The position numbers were made by a program, and so were the translations under genes. A stretch of 64,000 bases of DNA from PZPK01 sp965230795 (lineage in GTDB: Bacteria; Pseudomonadota; Gammaproteobacteria; Pseudomonadales; Oleiphilaceae): assembly GCA_965230795.1 (NCBI GenBank), contig OZ246020.1, forward strand, positions 2,480,001-2,544,000. The letters run 5' to 3'. How positions within the stretch are numbered: the stretch's first letter is position 1; every line of letters starts with the position of its first letter. Below the pieces are notes generated by a model that was not told the origin of the DNA, did no database searches, and saw nothing but the letters and a program-made list of their open reading frames with translations. This document shows positions 45,709-56,252 of this stretch, in pieces.

Positions 45709-47106
45709 TTACCGGTCGCGCCATATAAACACCTCTACCTCCAGCGGCAAAGGAGAAGACCAACCCCAGGGGTTTGTTAGTGCAGCTTTCTGCTGCAGGA
45801 GCTCGTTGCCGGGAGACTCAGTAAGTTCAGCCTCAGGAGGCATAGGTGGCTCAGGCGGTTGTGGAAGCTGTGACGGCTCGAATTCAGATTGAGTTTCAGA
45901 AACAGAGCGGAATAGATTCAGCTGAACCGTTGCCTCAATAACTTTTGCCCCTATCTGCTGAAGCCGCCCGCCCAACTCCAGATGCTGAAAAAACTGATCG
46001 CGCCCCGTCCGCAAGGACACCTCCAGGCCAATCTTGTCACCTTCAACCCAGCGCATACCCACATCTTTCACGGGTGGCAAGGATTCAAGATGCTGCTGCA
46101 GTGTATAGTAGTCTTCAAAACTATTTACGGAATCAACTTCCAGATACAGATGACTGCTTTCCGGTCCTGACGAGTCCACAACGGCATATTTTGCCGCCAG
46201 TACTTCTGCAAGTTCGGCGTTGAATTGCGTCCAAATCTGGTCGAGCGGTGCAGCATATTGCTCGCCACTCAAATAGCCCTGCTGAATTTCGACCAGCCAG
46301 TTTGCTGACCACATACCTGGCTCCAGTTCATAGATTCGCATCATGGCATTAGTGTCCGGATCATATCTTTCTGCGGCGTCAGACACGGCTCCCGGAAACA
46401 AACCCCACAGCTCATCGGTATCCACCGCCGACAAATCGGCGAGATCCGCAACCGGAAAAAACACGGGCAGACCAAAACTGTCTGCCGCCTGCATCACTTC
46501 CTGAGCCTCGGCATCGGCGGCACTAACCAGCCTTCGCTCGCCTTCACGCTCCACGACCAGCCACATCAACACTGAGGGCCGGGTCTTTCCCCATATGGGA
46601 ATATTCAGTTCACTCAATGCTGAATTTATCAATGACTCGGCAAAGGATACATGCAAAAGGTACGGCAGCGGCGCTTCTTGCTCCAGCATCTCGCTTGCCG
46701 GGTCAAGCTGAGGGTTCGCTTCCAAATCTGCTTCCCCTGCCAAATCTGCTTCCCCGGTCTGGTCATCCTGGTTAGTTGAAGCAGCCTCTTCCGCTGCCTC
46801 GATTTCTTCCTGTCGTTGCAGATACAACTGATACTCAGGATTCTCCCGAAAACTAAAGGTCTGAACGAAGCGATCTGTGTTGGAAAATGCATTGACAAGC
46901 GCGCGGTCAGCGCTGAACGAGGCATTGCCTGTCACTTTAACTACCACCCTATCAAGGGCCTCAGAGAATCCTTGGTTACGTTCGCTATCCGACTGAGAGG
47001 AGACCGCAACGGTTGCTGAATAGAGGTTTTCCATCTGGGCTGAAAAGCCTGCACCAGACATCAGCAACAAGACGATGACAGATAAGAGTAATCTAGCGAC
47101 GCTCAA
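45709..47106 (-). CDS. DUF2066 family exported protein
   Basis: A 465-residue protein of the DUF2066 family, which neighbours hda and purM in many gammaproteobacteria and has no established function. It begins at TTG 47106 with GGAACG upstream and a signal peptide MSVARLLLSVIVLLLMSGAG. Family-like segments include YSATVAVSSQSDSERNQGFSE near residue 30, ALDRVVVKVTGN near 50 and PSVLMWLVVEREGERRL near 180. A low-complexity acidic insert (EAEE repeats, LAGEADLAGEADLE) lies near 110-130, and the C-terminal tail is Pro/Glu-rich. An envelope role is inferred. Confidence 0.82.
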   Translation of the reverse strand: MSVARLLLSVIVLLLMSGAGFSAQMENLYSATVAVSSQSDSERNQGFSEALDRVVVKVTGNASFSADRALVNAFSNTDRFVQTFSFRENPEYQLYLQRQEEIEAAEEAASTNQDDQTGEADLAGEADLEANPQLDPASEMLEQEAPLPYLLHVSFAESLINSALSELNIPIWGKTRPSVLMWLVVEREGERRLVSAADAEAQEVMQAADSFGLPVFFPVADLADLSAVDTDELWGLFPGAVSDAAERYDPDTNAMMRIYELEPGMWSANWLVEIQQGYLSGEQYAAPLDQIWTQFNAELAEVLAAKYAVVDSSGPESSHLYLEVDSVNSFEDYYTLQQHLESLPPVKDVGMRWVEGDKIGLEVSLRTGRDQFFQHLELGGRLQQIGAKVIEATVQLNLFRSVSETQSEFEPSQLPQPPEPPMPPEAELTESPGNELLQQKAALTNPWGWSSPLPLEVEVFIWRDR

Positions 47107-47326
47107 GAAAAACGTTCCAAAAAAAGGGGACTGGATTTGAGTTCGACATCATATTCGCCTGTTGGCTATAACACAACAGAGAGCATCGCCGTACAGTTCG
47201 CATTGCGGAGATTCTGTCCCGGCATCTTAATATCCGAGCGGTAATAAAGAGTATTTGGCGCATGCGGCAACAACTGCTAGAATCCGCGACCTTGTTTTGG
47301 TCATCCAGCGCACAGGTTCCCGTCCC

Positions 47327-48385
47327 ATGACAGACACACCCTCTTCCTCGTCCAATACACCATTGAGTTATAAAGATGCCGGCGTAGACATTGATGCCGG
47401 AAACGACTTGGTTAAGCGCATTAAAGGTGTAGCAAAAAGAACACGACGGCCCGAAGTGTTGGCCGGACTGGGTGGCTTTGGAGCCTTGTTTGAAGTGCCA
47501 AAGGGCTTCAAAGAGCCTGTGCTGATTTCCGGCACAGATGGCGTCGGCACCAAGCTTAGACTGGCGATGGATCTCAACAAGCATGACCAAATTGGCATCG
47601 ACCTGGTAGCCATGTGTGTCAACGATTTGATTGTCGCTGGTGCAGAACCGCTATTTTTTCTGGACTACTACGCCACAGGCAAACTCAACGTTGATGTTGC
47701 AGCATCCGTTGTTGAGGGTATCGGAACCGGTTGCGAACTGGCTGGCTGCTCTCTGGTTGGAGGCGAAACTGCCGAAATGCCGGGCATGTATGAAGGCGAA
47801 GACTACGACTTGGCCGGCTTTTGCGTCGGCATCGCAGAAAAGTCCAAATTGATTGATGGTAGCCAGGTCAAAGCGGGGGACCAACTTATTGCCCTGGCCT
47901 CGTCCGGACCGCATTCCAATGGCTATTCACTGATTCGCAAAATCATTGAAGTATCGGGAGCCGATCTGCATGCCCCCCTGGGCAATTCAGACCTGGCCAC
48001 CGCGTTGATGCAGCCTACCCGAATTTATGTAAAGTCCCTGCTTAAACTGATCAATATCCTGCCAGTTCATGCCCTGTCACACATCACGGGTGGCGGACTC
48101 CTGGAAAACATTCCCCGGGTACTACCTGAAAATACAAATGCAATTATCAATACGGGTTCCTGGCAACTTCCGCCCGTGTTTGAATGGCTGCAGTCAGCGG
48201 GAAATGTAGAACGCAATGAAATGTACCGTACCTTCAATTGCGGCGTGGGCATGATCATCTGCGTACCTGCAAGCCATACCCGGCAGGCCCTCGACTGCCT
48301 GTCTGAGCTCGGCGAAGATGCCTGGCTGATCGGTGAAATCGCAGCTTCGGATGAGTCCGAGGCAACTGTGATATTGCAGGACTAA
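47327..48385 (+). CDS. purM: Phosphoribosylformylglycinamidine cyclo-ligase
   Basis: A 352-residue AIR synthase, the fifth step of purine synthesis, closing the imidazole ring with ATP. Landmarks are LSYKDAGVDIDAGNDLVKRI near residue 13, GGFGALFEVP near 48, VSGTDGVGTKL-like ISGTDGVGTKLRLA near 65, LDYYATGKLN near 110, VGGETAEMPGMY near 145, and SHITGGGLLENIPRVLP near 250. ATG 47327 is the natural start (product begins MTDTPSSSS). It is followed by purN after 9 bp, so the two are an operon, and is divergent from DUF2066 across a 220-bp region. Confidence 0.97.
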   Translation: MTDTPSSSSNTPLSYKDAGVDIDAGNDLVKRIKGVAKRTRRPEVLAGLGGFGALFEVPKGFKEPVLISGTDGVGTKLRLAMDLNKHDQIGIDLVAMCVNDLIVAGAEPLFFLDYYATGKLNVDVAASVVEGIGTGCELAGCSLVGGETAEMPGMYEGEDYDLAGFCVGIAEKSKLIDGSQVKAGDQLIALASSGPHSNGYSLIRKIIEVSGADLHAPLGNSDLATALMQPTRIYVKSLLKLINILPVHALSHITGGGLLENIPRVLPENTNAIINTGSWQLPPVFEWLQSAGNVERNEMYRTFNCGVGMIICVPASHTRQALDCLSELGEDAWLIGEIAASDESEATVILQD

Positions 48386-48394
48386 GATCCCAAG

Positions 48395-49069
48395 ATGGCA
48401 GAACCTGCACCCCTACCCGCTATTGTTGTGCTCATTTCAGGTAGCGGCAGCAACCTTCAGGCTATTATTGATGCGGTAGAATCCGGAGAGATCAAGGGCA
48501 GAATCGCTGCAGTCATTTCCAACAGGCCCGATGCATATGGCCTCGAACGCGCGCGTCAGGCCGATATTCCCGCTGTCATCGTAGATCACACGCGTTTCGA
48601 CCAAAGGGAGCTTTTCGACGCAGCATTGATGCGCAAAATCGATGAGTTTGAGCCGGACTTGCTCGTCCTTGCCGGCTTTATGCGTATACTGACCAACGAC
48701 TTCGTCCGCCGCTATGAGGGTAGAATGCTGAATATTCATCCCTCTTTGCTGCCTAAATATCCGGGCCTGAATACCCATCAACGGGCTATAGAGGCTGGCG
48801 ACGCAAGCCACGGTGTCACCGTCCACTTCGTTACGGCCGAGCTCGACAGTGGCCCCAATATTGTCCAGGCCGAAGTGCCGGTTTTACCTCAGGACACTGC
48901 CGACACACTCGCGGAGCGCGTGCAGCAGCAGGAACATGTCATTTACCCGATTGCCGTAAAATGGTTTGTTGAAGGTCGCTTGCAGATGACGGACGAAGGT
49001 GCACAGCTCGACAGGCAAGCTCTGCCCCCGTCCGGATTGCGACTCGAGAAACCCCACACTCTTCACTAG
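48395..49069 (+). CDS. purN: Phosphoribosylglycinamide formyltransferase 1
   Basis: A 224-residue GAR transformylase using 10-formyltetrahydrofolate, third step of purine synthesis. The N-terminal VVLISGSGSNLQAI binds the substrate phosphate; the catalytic Asn/His pair lies in MLNIHPSLLPKYPG near residue 112, and the conserved Asp in TAELDSGPNIVQ near 150. It is slightly longer than the E. coli protein (212) at its C-terminus. It directly follows purM. The DUF3108 gene starts 109 bp downstream, an order also known in pseudomonads. Confidence 0.96.
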   Translation: MAEPAPLPAIVVLISGSGSNLQAIIDAVESGEIKGRIAAVISNRPDAYGLERARQADIPAVIVDHTRFDQRELFDAALMRKIDEFEPDLLVLAGFMRILTNDFVRRYEGRMLNIHPSLLPKYPGLNTHQRAIEAGDASHGVTVHFVTAELDSGPNIVQAEVPVLPQDTADTLAERVQQQEHVIYPIAVKWFVEGRLQMTDEGAQLDRQALPPSGLRLEKPHTLH

Positions 49070-49178
49070 ACGGATCGATTCACGATCGACTAATCTTTTC
49101 TGAGCGGCACTGATATCCTCAAACCGGACGGTGCACTCTTTCATTCCCTTTTCACTCCCTGACAAAACGGGATATGAC

Positions 49179-49904
49179 ATGAAACCGCATTTTTTCTCGT
49201 CACGAATGAAATCTCTAGCGCTGGCTTTGTGTCTTGGCTGGATATTTATTGAATCCAGCGTTGCCTTTGAACTTGTGCCACATACCGCCAGCTACACCGC
49301 CAAATTCAAAAAAGGACTCAAAATCAACGGCTCAGCCGTTCGTGAACTCAAACAATTGAAAGACGGCCGCTGGCACTATCGCTTTGATGTGGAATCGATG
49401 GTGGCTGACATCGATGAATCAGTGATCTTTGAGTTGAAGGGTGATCGTATTCGCCCCCAGGAATATCGCTATAAATTATCCGGCTTTTTCATCCGCGATC
49501 GACATCAGGAAGTGCGCTTTCTATGGGACAAAGGCGTTGCGGAGGGTCAGCACAAGGACAAGGACTGGAAAATCGAGCTGTCACCTCAAACCTATGACCG
49601 GCTTGGCTACCAGTTGCAGCTACTGCTGGATGTTCAGTCCCGTAAACCAGACATGAGTTATGATGTAGCACATAAAGGTAAACTACGCTCCAGCACCTTT
49701 GCCATCATACGCGAAGAGCCCATTGAAACCGTGCTGGGTAAAGTCGACAGTATTGTCGTAGAAAAAGTGCGTGCGCCTGAAAAGAAACGGGAAACCCTGC
49801 TTTGGTTCTCAAAGTCCGCGCCCTACCTCTTACTGAAGATGACACAAGTTGAAGATGATGGCGAAGAGTATGAAATCCTGCTCAAATCCACCGACCTCGA
49901 ATAA
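49179..49904 (+). CDS. DUF3108 family exported protein
   Basis: A 241-residue protein of the DUF3108 family, commonly found behind purMN in gammaproteobacteria, function unknown. ATG 49179 follows GGGAT and gives a signal peptide (about residues 1-29, SLALALCLGWIFIESSVAFE). The mature protein is predicted beta-rich, with SYTAKFKKGLKINGSAVREL near residue 45 and YRYKLSGFFIRDRHQEVRF near 105 as family segments, and YDRLGYQLQLLLDV near 150. A periplasmic beta-barrel or jelly-roll is likely. Possibly read through from purN; no strong terminator lies between. Confidence 0.85.
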   Translation: MKPHFFSSRMKSLALALCLGWIFIESSVAFELVPHTASYTAKFKKGLKINGSAVRELKQLKDGRWHYRFDVESMVADIDESVIFELKGDRIRPQEYRYKLSGFFIRDRHQEVRFLWDKGVAEGQHKDKDWKIELSPQTYDRLGYQLQLLLDVQSRKPDMSYDVAHKGKLRSSTFAIIREEPIETVLGKVDSIVVEKVRAPEKKRETLLWFSKSAPYLLLKMTQVEDDGEEYEILLKSTDLE

Positions 49905-50110
49905 AAAACGGGTGCACCAGCTCGGGCAAAATCTTTGTTAATCGATTGTCACGAAATTTAAACACTTCGCGTGTTCTGGCGCTTTTCACCCGATACGAAT
50001 CTTTGTACTATTGTGCCAGCTCTGGCAGCTGTCACTGCCATAGGTATACCCCGCCAGAGACGAGTGTTTTACGAATATTTGAAAAATCGCTTACAACACA
50101 GGACATAACA

Positions 50111-51226
50111 ATGAAAAAACAAAATAAGCTAGCAAGCTTAGGGGCTTCTTTACTATTGATGGGTGCGTCCATGCTGAGTCATGCGGACACCATCAAGATC
50201 GCGCTGGCAGGACCGGTTACCGGACCCGTAGCCCAATATGGCGACATGCAAATGATCGGTGCCAAAATGGCTATCGAGAAGATCAACGAAGCAGGCGGCG
50301 TTAACGGTTCAATGCTTGAAGGCGTTGTGTACGACGATGCCTGTGACCCCAAGCAAGCCGTCGCGGTTGCCAATAAAATCGTCAACGATGGTATCAGCTT
50401 TGTTGTCGGTCACCTGTGCTCCAGCTCCACGCAACCGGCTTCAGATATTTATGAAGACGAAGGTATTCTGATGATATCAGCGGCTTCCACCAGTCCTGAC
50501 ATTACCGAGCGCGGCTACACCATGATTTTCCGCACCATCGGACTGGACAGTCACCAGGGGCCGGTTGCGGGCAATTATATCGCCAGCGCCATCAAGCCCA
50601 AGAACATTGCCATCATCCACGACAAGCAACAATACGGTGAAGGTATTGCCAGCGCGGTTAAAAAGACCGTTGAGGAAAAAGGTCTCAACGTCGTAATGTA
50701 TGAAGGCATCACCGCCGGCGATAAAGACTTCTCTTCCCTGATCGCCAAAATGCAAAAAGCCAATGTTGATTTTGTCTACTACGGTGGCTATCACCCGGAG
50801 TTGGGTTTGATTCTCCGTCAGGCAGCGGAAAAAGGTTTGGACGCCCGCTTCATGGGACCGGAAGGCGTGGGTAACAAAGATATCAGCGCCATTGCCGGTG
50901 AAGCATCAGAAGGCCTTTTGGTCACTTTGCCACCAAGCTTTGACGCAGATCCAGACAACAAAGACCTCGTCGAATCCTTTAAAGCCAAGGATCAGGATCC
51001 TAGCGGCGCATTCGTCCTGACTGCTTACTCTGCTGTACAGGTTATGGCCGACGCGATGAAGAAAACGGGCGGCACGGATACTGATGCGATTCAGAAAGCC
51101 CTGCGTGAAATGACTTTCGACACCCCAACAGGCGAAATCAAGTTCGATGAAAAGGGTGATCTCCAGGAATTCAACTTTGTCGTCTATAACTGGCACGCTG
51201 ACGGTACCAAGACGCCAGCCAAGTAA
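50111..51226 (+). CDS. livK: Branched-chain amino acid ABC transporter, periplasmic binding protein
   Basis: A 371-residue type I solute-binding protein for leucine, isoleucine and valine (LivJ/LivK). Signal peptide (about 1-26, ending MLSHADT), then IKIALAGPVTGPVAQYGDMQ, the first ligand-binding strand, VVGHLCSSSTQPASDIYED near residue 105 with its conserved Cys, and YAVFVYGGYHPE-type FVYYGGYHPELGLILRQA near 235. ATG 50111 has AGGA upstream. First gene of a complete livKHMGF operon; a terminator at 51247 separates it from livH, as expected for a binding protein needed in excess. Confidence 0.95.
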   Translation: MKKQNKLASLGASLLLMGASMLSHADTIKIALAGPVTGPVAQYGDMQMIGAKMAIEKINEAGGVNGSMLEGVVYDDACDPKQAVAVANKIVNDGISFVVGHLCSSSTQPASDIYEDEGILMISAASTSPDITERGYTMIFRTIGLDSHQGPVAGNYIASAIKPKNIAIIHDKQQYGEGIASAVKKTVEEKGLNVVMYEGITAGDKDFSSLIAKMQKANVDFVYYGGYHPELGLILRQAAEKGLDARFMGPEGVGNKDISAIAGEASEGLLVTLPPSFDADPDNKDLVESFKAKDQDPSGAFVLTAYSAVQVMADAMKKTGGTDTDAIQKALREMTFDTPTGEIKFDEKGDLQEFNFVVYNWHADGTKTPAK

Positions 51227-51246
51227 TTAAACGCCAACCAACCGAA

Positions 51247-51281
51247 AACACCTTCTGCCTAAACGCAGAGGGTGTTTTTTT
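51247..51281 (+). terminator. Intra-operon terminator between livK and livH
   Basis: A 12-bp stem with one T-G pair (arms 51247-51258 and 51265-51276, loop CTAAAC) runs into seven T residues (51275-51281). It ends 17 bases before the livH ATG, so partial read-through would give more binding protein than permease. Confidence 0.88.
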
Positions 51282-51298
51282 ATATGGGGACATTTCAG

Positions 51299-52221
<923 letters not shown>

Positions 52222-52222
<1 letters not shown>

Positions 52223-53493
52223 TGAAACGCAACCTGAACCACGCCCTGTTTACTGCTTTCATGACCTTCGTGGTCTCGTTTCCACTGCTTGGCGTCGATC
52301 TGATTCCCGACGGTACCTTCCTGAAACTTGAAGTCGCGGATACTTCAACGTTCTACTATATCGCCGCTGCAGTCATAATCGTTTTTGTGTTCCAGCTCTA
52401 TCGCGAATCCTTTATGTCGGCCCTGTCGTCCGTACCAAGACCATCTGTACCGGTCCATGTCTACAGCGACCTGCCACAGGCAAAACGTAACCGCATCGAA
52501 AACTGGTTTACGCTCGCAATCGTTCTGATCGCATTAGCCTGGCCCTTTATGGTCTCCAGAGGATCCATCGACCTGGCTACTCTGGTGCTCATATACGTCA
52601 TGCTTGGCCTTGGACTAAATATTGTTGTCGGTCTCGCAGGACTGCTCGACTTGGGCTATGTGGCCTTTTATGCAGTGGGGGCCTACAGCTATGCCCTGCT
52701 ATCTGAATATATAGGTTTGTCATTCTGGTTGGCTCTGCCCATAGGCGGATTAATGGCCGCATTGTTTGGCTTCATCCTCGGCTTTCCTGTGCTCAGGTTA
52801 CGCGGCGATTATCTTGCCATCGTCACGCTCGGTTTTGGTGAGATTATTCGTATCCTGCTCAATAATCTGACTGAGCTAACCGGCGGTCCGAACGGCATTG
52901 GAGGCATTCCAAAACCCACTCTGTTTGGAATGGAGTTCGGTCGTCGGGTCAAGGAAGAAGGCAACACGCTCTTTCATGATGTATTCGGGATTGCCTATGA
53001 CAGCACCTACAAGGTGATATTCCTGTATTTGCTGGCGGTGTTATTGGTTCTGTTTACTATTTTCGTGATTCGACGGCTGGTACGCATGCCCGTCGGACGC
53101 GCCTGGGAAGCCCTGCGCGAGGATGAAATAGCCTGTCGCTCGCTGGGACTGAATCGTACCTCTATCAAACTTTCCGCATTCACTATTGGCGCTGCATTCG
53201 CCGGCTTTGCCGGATGTTTCTTCGCTGCCCGTCAGGGCTTCATCAGCCCGGAATCGTTTACCTTTATTGAATCAGCGATCATTCTGGCCATTGTGGTACT
53301 CGGTGGCATGGGCTCACAAATGGGCGTGATTCTCGCCGCGGTCGCGATGACGGTTCTTCCCGAACTGGCAAGAGAATTCCAGGAATATCGGATGCTCATG
53401 TTTGGTCTAATGATGGTTCTGATGATGATCTGGCGCCCTCAGGGTCTGCTACCTTCCAAACGTCCTCACATGGAGTTAGCCGATGCCAAATAA
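52222..53493 (+). CDS. livM: Branched-chain amino acid ABC transporter, permease LivM
   Basis: A 423-residue permease pairing with LivH. The start shares the A of the livH stop (TGATG). After an N-terminal extension with two helices (about 10-30 and 45-65), the conserved core follows: MLGLGLNIVVGLAGLLDLGYVAFYAVGAY split around residue 130-160, LRLRGDYLAIVTLGFGEI near 190, and the ATPase-coupling loop GRAWEALREDEIACRSLGLN near 290. About ten helices in total. Length fits LivM of E. coli (425). livG overlaps its end by 11 bp. Confidence 0.95.
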
Positions 53494-54271
53494 CACTCAC
53501 AACACCCATAAAAATCTCCTGAGCGTCAGCGATCTCACAATGCAATTTGGCGGACTGGTGGCAGTTGACGGGGTCTCCCTCAGCGTCAATGACGGTCAGA
53601 TTGTCTCCATTATCGGTCCAAACGGAGCGGGAAAAACCACGGTATTCAACTGTCTCAGCGGTTTCTATCGTCCTACCGGCGGTACTATCCAGTTCCTGGG
53701 CGAAGACATTCATACCCTTCCGGATTTCAAAATTTCCCGCAAAGGGATGGTACGAACCTTTCAGCACGTCCGACTGTTCAACAACATGACCGTGATCGAA
53801 AATCTGCTGGTTGCACAGCATCGTCACGTCAATACCAATTTGCTGGCAGGCCTGTTTAAGACACGCAGCTATAAAGAGCTGGAGGAAAAAGCCATGCATC
53901 GCGCGGTTTACTGGCTGGACAAAGTCGGACTGACAAAAATGGCAAATTACGAAGCCGGCAACCTGTCCTATGGCCAGCAACGCCGTCTGGAAATTGCCCG
54001 CTGCATGGTGACCGAGCCGGAGCTTCTGTTACTGGATGAACCCGCGGCAGGCCTGAACCCGAAAGAAACCAAGGATCTCGACAATCTGATAGTCAGCCTT
54101 AAGGCCGACTATCACGTATCGGTGCTTCTGATCGAACATGACATGAACCTGGTAATGGGAATTTCTGACAGTATATATGTGATCAATCAGGGTCAGCCTC
54201 TTGCTTCCGGAACGCCGGATCAAATCAAGAATAATCCCGATGTCATAAAAGCTTACCTGGGAGAAGCCTGA
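53483..54271 (+). CDS. livG: Branched-chain amino acid ABC transporter, ATPase LivG
   Basis: A 262-residue ABC ATPase. Walker A is GPNGAGKTT near residue 46, the Q-loop lies in GMVRTFQHVRLF near 90, the signature is LSYGQQRRLEIAR near 160, Walker B is LLLLDEPAAGLN near 180, and the switch His is in VLLIEHDMNLVMG near 215. The LivG-type insertion after the Q-loop (HVNTNLLAGLFKTRSY) is present. Start overlaps livM and stop overlaps livF as TGATG. Confidence 0.96.
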   Translation: MPNNTHNTHKNLLSVSDLTMQFGGLVAVDGVSLSVNDGQIVSIIGPNGAGKTTVFNCLSGFYRPTGGTIQFLGEDIHTLPDFKISRKGMVRTFQHVRLFNNMTVIENLLVAQHRHVNTNLLAGLFKTRSYKELEEKAMHRAVYWLDKVGLTKMANYEAGNLSYGQQRRLEIARCMVTEPELLLLDEPAAGLNPKETKDLDNLIVSLKADYHVSVLLIEHDMNLVMGISDSIYVINQGQPLASGTPDQIKNNPDVIKAYLGEA

Positions 54272-54972
54272 TGCTGAAGCTTGATAATGTGCATACTCAT
54301 TATGGCAAGATTGAAGCCCTGAAAGGTGTCTCTCTTGATGTTCACCAGGGTGAAATCGTTACCCTGATTGGTGCCAATGGCGCGGGTAAATCGACTCTGC
54401 TGATGACCGTCTGTGGTGACCCGCGCGCCAGTTCCGGCAGCATTCATTTTGATGGTCAGGATATTACCCAGGCTCAAACCGCCGACATCATGCGCAGCGG
54501 CATTGCAATCGTTCCCGAAGGACGCCGGATTTTTTCAGGGCTGAGTGTTGAAGAAAACCTGCACATGGGTGGTTTTTTTGCCAGCAAGCAGGATATTGCT
54601 GATGGGCTCGACTACGTATTTGAGTTGTTCCCGCGTCTCAAGGAACGTATCAATCAACGCGGTGGCACCATGTCAGGCGGAGAACAGCAGATGCTTGCCA
54701 TCGGTCGGGCCTTGATGAGCAAACCTCGCATGTTGTTCCTGGATGAACCCTCGCTGGGTCTGGCCCCGATCATCATTGCCCAGATTTTCGAAATCATTGA
54801 GCAATTGAGAGAAAACGGCATGACGATTTTTCTGGTTGAGCAGAATGCGAATCAGGCGCTCAAGCTCGCTGATCGTGGCTATGTGCTCGAAAACGGCAAC
54901 ATCGTCATGCACGACAGTGGCGATAACCTTCTGACCAACGAAGACGTGAAAAAGGCCTATCTCGGCGGTTAG
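54271..54972 (+). CDS. livF: Branched-chain amino acid ABC transporter, ATPase LivF
   Basis: A 233-residue ABC ATPase, partner of LivG. Walker A GANGAGKSTL near residue 35, signature MSGGEQQMLAIGRAL near 135, Walker B MLFLDEPSLGLAP near 155, switch region FLVEQNANQAL near 188. The start shares a base with the livG stop. Last gene of the operon. Downstream there is a 5-bp hairpin (ATAGC/GCTAT near 54995) without a T-run, so the operon's true terminator is unclear. Confidence 0.96.
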   Translation: MLKLDNVHTHYGKIEALKGVSLDVHQGEIVTLIGANGAGKSTLLMTVCGDPRASSGSIHFDGQDITQAQTADIMRSGIAIVPEGRRIFSGLSVEENLHMGGFFASKQDIADGLDYVFELFPRLKERINQRGGTMSGGEQQMLAIGRALMSKPRMLFLDEPSLGLAPIIIAQIFEIIEQLRENGMTIFLVEQNANQALKLADRGYVLENGNIVMHDSGDNLLTNEDVKKAYLGG

Positions 54973-55097
54973 TGCTGGCCATAGCACGCCATAGCGGCTG
55001 GCTATTAGCAAGCTGAGGGATAGAAACGAAGCGTCTTAAATACTCCCGTCCCCCAGCCGATAACCCTAATATCCAAAGGGTTTATGCGGGGGCGGCA

Positions 55098-56231
55098 GTG
55101 CTCATTCAACAATACCAGCTCTCAATGCAATACACGGTTAAGAGCACTGTGCAGGAACGCTCGACTGAAACCCGTTTGCCGCCGCAACAAACGCGTCCTG
55201 TCAGTCCTGAATCTGTCCGGTCCCCACAATCTGATCAAGCCCCTTCTCTCGAAGCTTCAGGTACACGCCTGGTCGCGCTTTACCAACAAAATGGACAACA
55301 GGTCTCTTCATCTTCGAATCTCAGCGTGACCGGAGATGCAAAAGCGACAGAGGCCATCAGCAACAATGAGTCAGCAGATATTAGATTTATACGTCTGCTT
55401 CTGGAAAAACTGCGGGGCGTACGTTTCGCACCATTCAATCAAGAAGGGTTTACACTCTCAGGCACAAGCCCATCTTCCACAAGCAGTCCCGGACCAGAAA
55501 CAAACGCTATAGCCCGTATGAATCTGAGCGTTGAATCACCAATTGAGGAATCCGAAACCAGCCGGACGCCAGAGATCCGCACGCTTCGTAAAACCGAACG
55601 CACCGAACATCTGTCACATCAGCTTACAGGTGGGCTTGCTATCACACTTGAAAACGGTGAGCAGTTCAATCTGAACATCGGCACCTCGCTGGCGCAGGCA
55701 AGCCGGAAACAGGAATTCAGTCAACTTCTCATCAACGGCAAATCTGTTGATCCGCTGATTTTACGCTTCAACAACAGTGACATTCGGCTGAGTCATCAAA
55801 CTGTGGATTTTGATTTGAATGCCGATGGCCAGACCGAGAACTTTTCCTATGCCACCGTAAACAGTGCCTTTCTGGCATTGGACAAGAATGATAACGGTAT
55901 CATCGACGACGGCGGCGAACTGTTTGGCGCGAAAAACGGAGACGGTTTTGCCGACCTGCGTCAATACGATAGCAACCAGGATGGCTTGATCGACGAGCGC
56001 GATCCGGTATTTGCCGAGCTAAAACTCTCTTACGTCGATGCCGAACGGAACTATCAATTGGAAAGGCTTGATTCCAGGAGCGTCACCACCATCTTTCTGG
56101 ATGCCATTGACAGCTCCTATACCCAGCAGAACGGCAACGGCGAGGCTCAAGGCCTGGTAAGAAAAACAGGCCTGTTCCTGGATTCCAACCGGGAAGCAGG
56201 CTTGATTCAACATCTGGACATTTATGTGTAA
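55098..56231 (+). CDS. Protein with EF-hand-like calcium-binding segments, unknown function
   Basis: A 377-residue protein I cannot name. The first 150 residues are low-complexity, rich in Ser, Thr, Gln and Pro and probably disordered. A beta-rich segment follows (LTGGLAITLENGEQFNLNIG near 180), then a stretch with calcium-loop-like motifs: DFDLNADGQTE near 237, LDKNDNGIIDDGGELFG near 258 and YDSNQDGLIDERDPVF near 295. Such Asp/Asn-Gly loops occur in secreted or surface calcium-binding proteins (dockerin/EF-hand-like). No signal peptide is visible, so a type I export route or cytosolic location are both possible. Start at GTG 55098 follows GGGGGCGG; ATG 55125 is an alternative. Confidence 0.7.
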   Translation: MLIQQYQLSMQYTVKSTVQERSTETRLPPQQTRPVSPESVRSPQSDQAPSLEASGTRLVALYQQNGQQVSSSSNLSVTGDAKATEAISNNESADIRFIRLLLEKLRGVRFAPFNQEGFTLSGTSPSSTSSPGPETNAIARMNLSVESPIEESETSRTPEIRTLRKTERTEHLSHQLTGGLAITLENGEQFNLNIGTSLAQASRKQEFSQLLINGKSVDPLILRFNNSDIRLSHQTVDFDLNADGQTENFSYATVNSAFLALDKNDNGIIDDGGELFGAKNGDGFADLRQYDSNQDGLIDERDPVFAELKLSYVDAERNYQLERLDSRSVTTIFLDAIDSSYTQQNGNGEAQGLVRKTGLFLDSNREAGLIQHLDIYV

Positions 56232-56252
56232 AGGGCTCGCTTTTTTTTGCGA

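Noticed and set aside
54973..55097. A terminator after livF.
   Set aside because: Only a 5-bp ATAGC/GCTAT hairpin without a T-run is visible, too weak to list as a feature.
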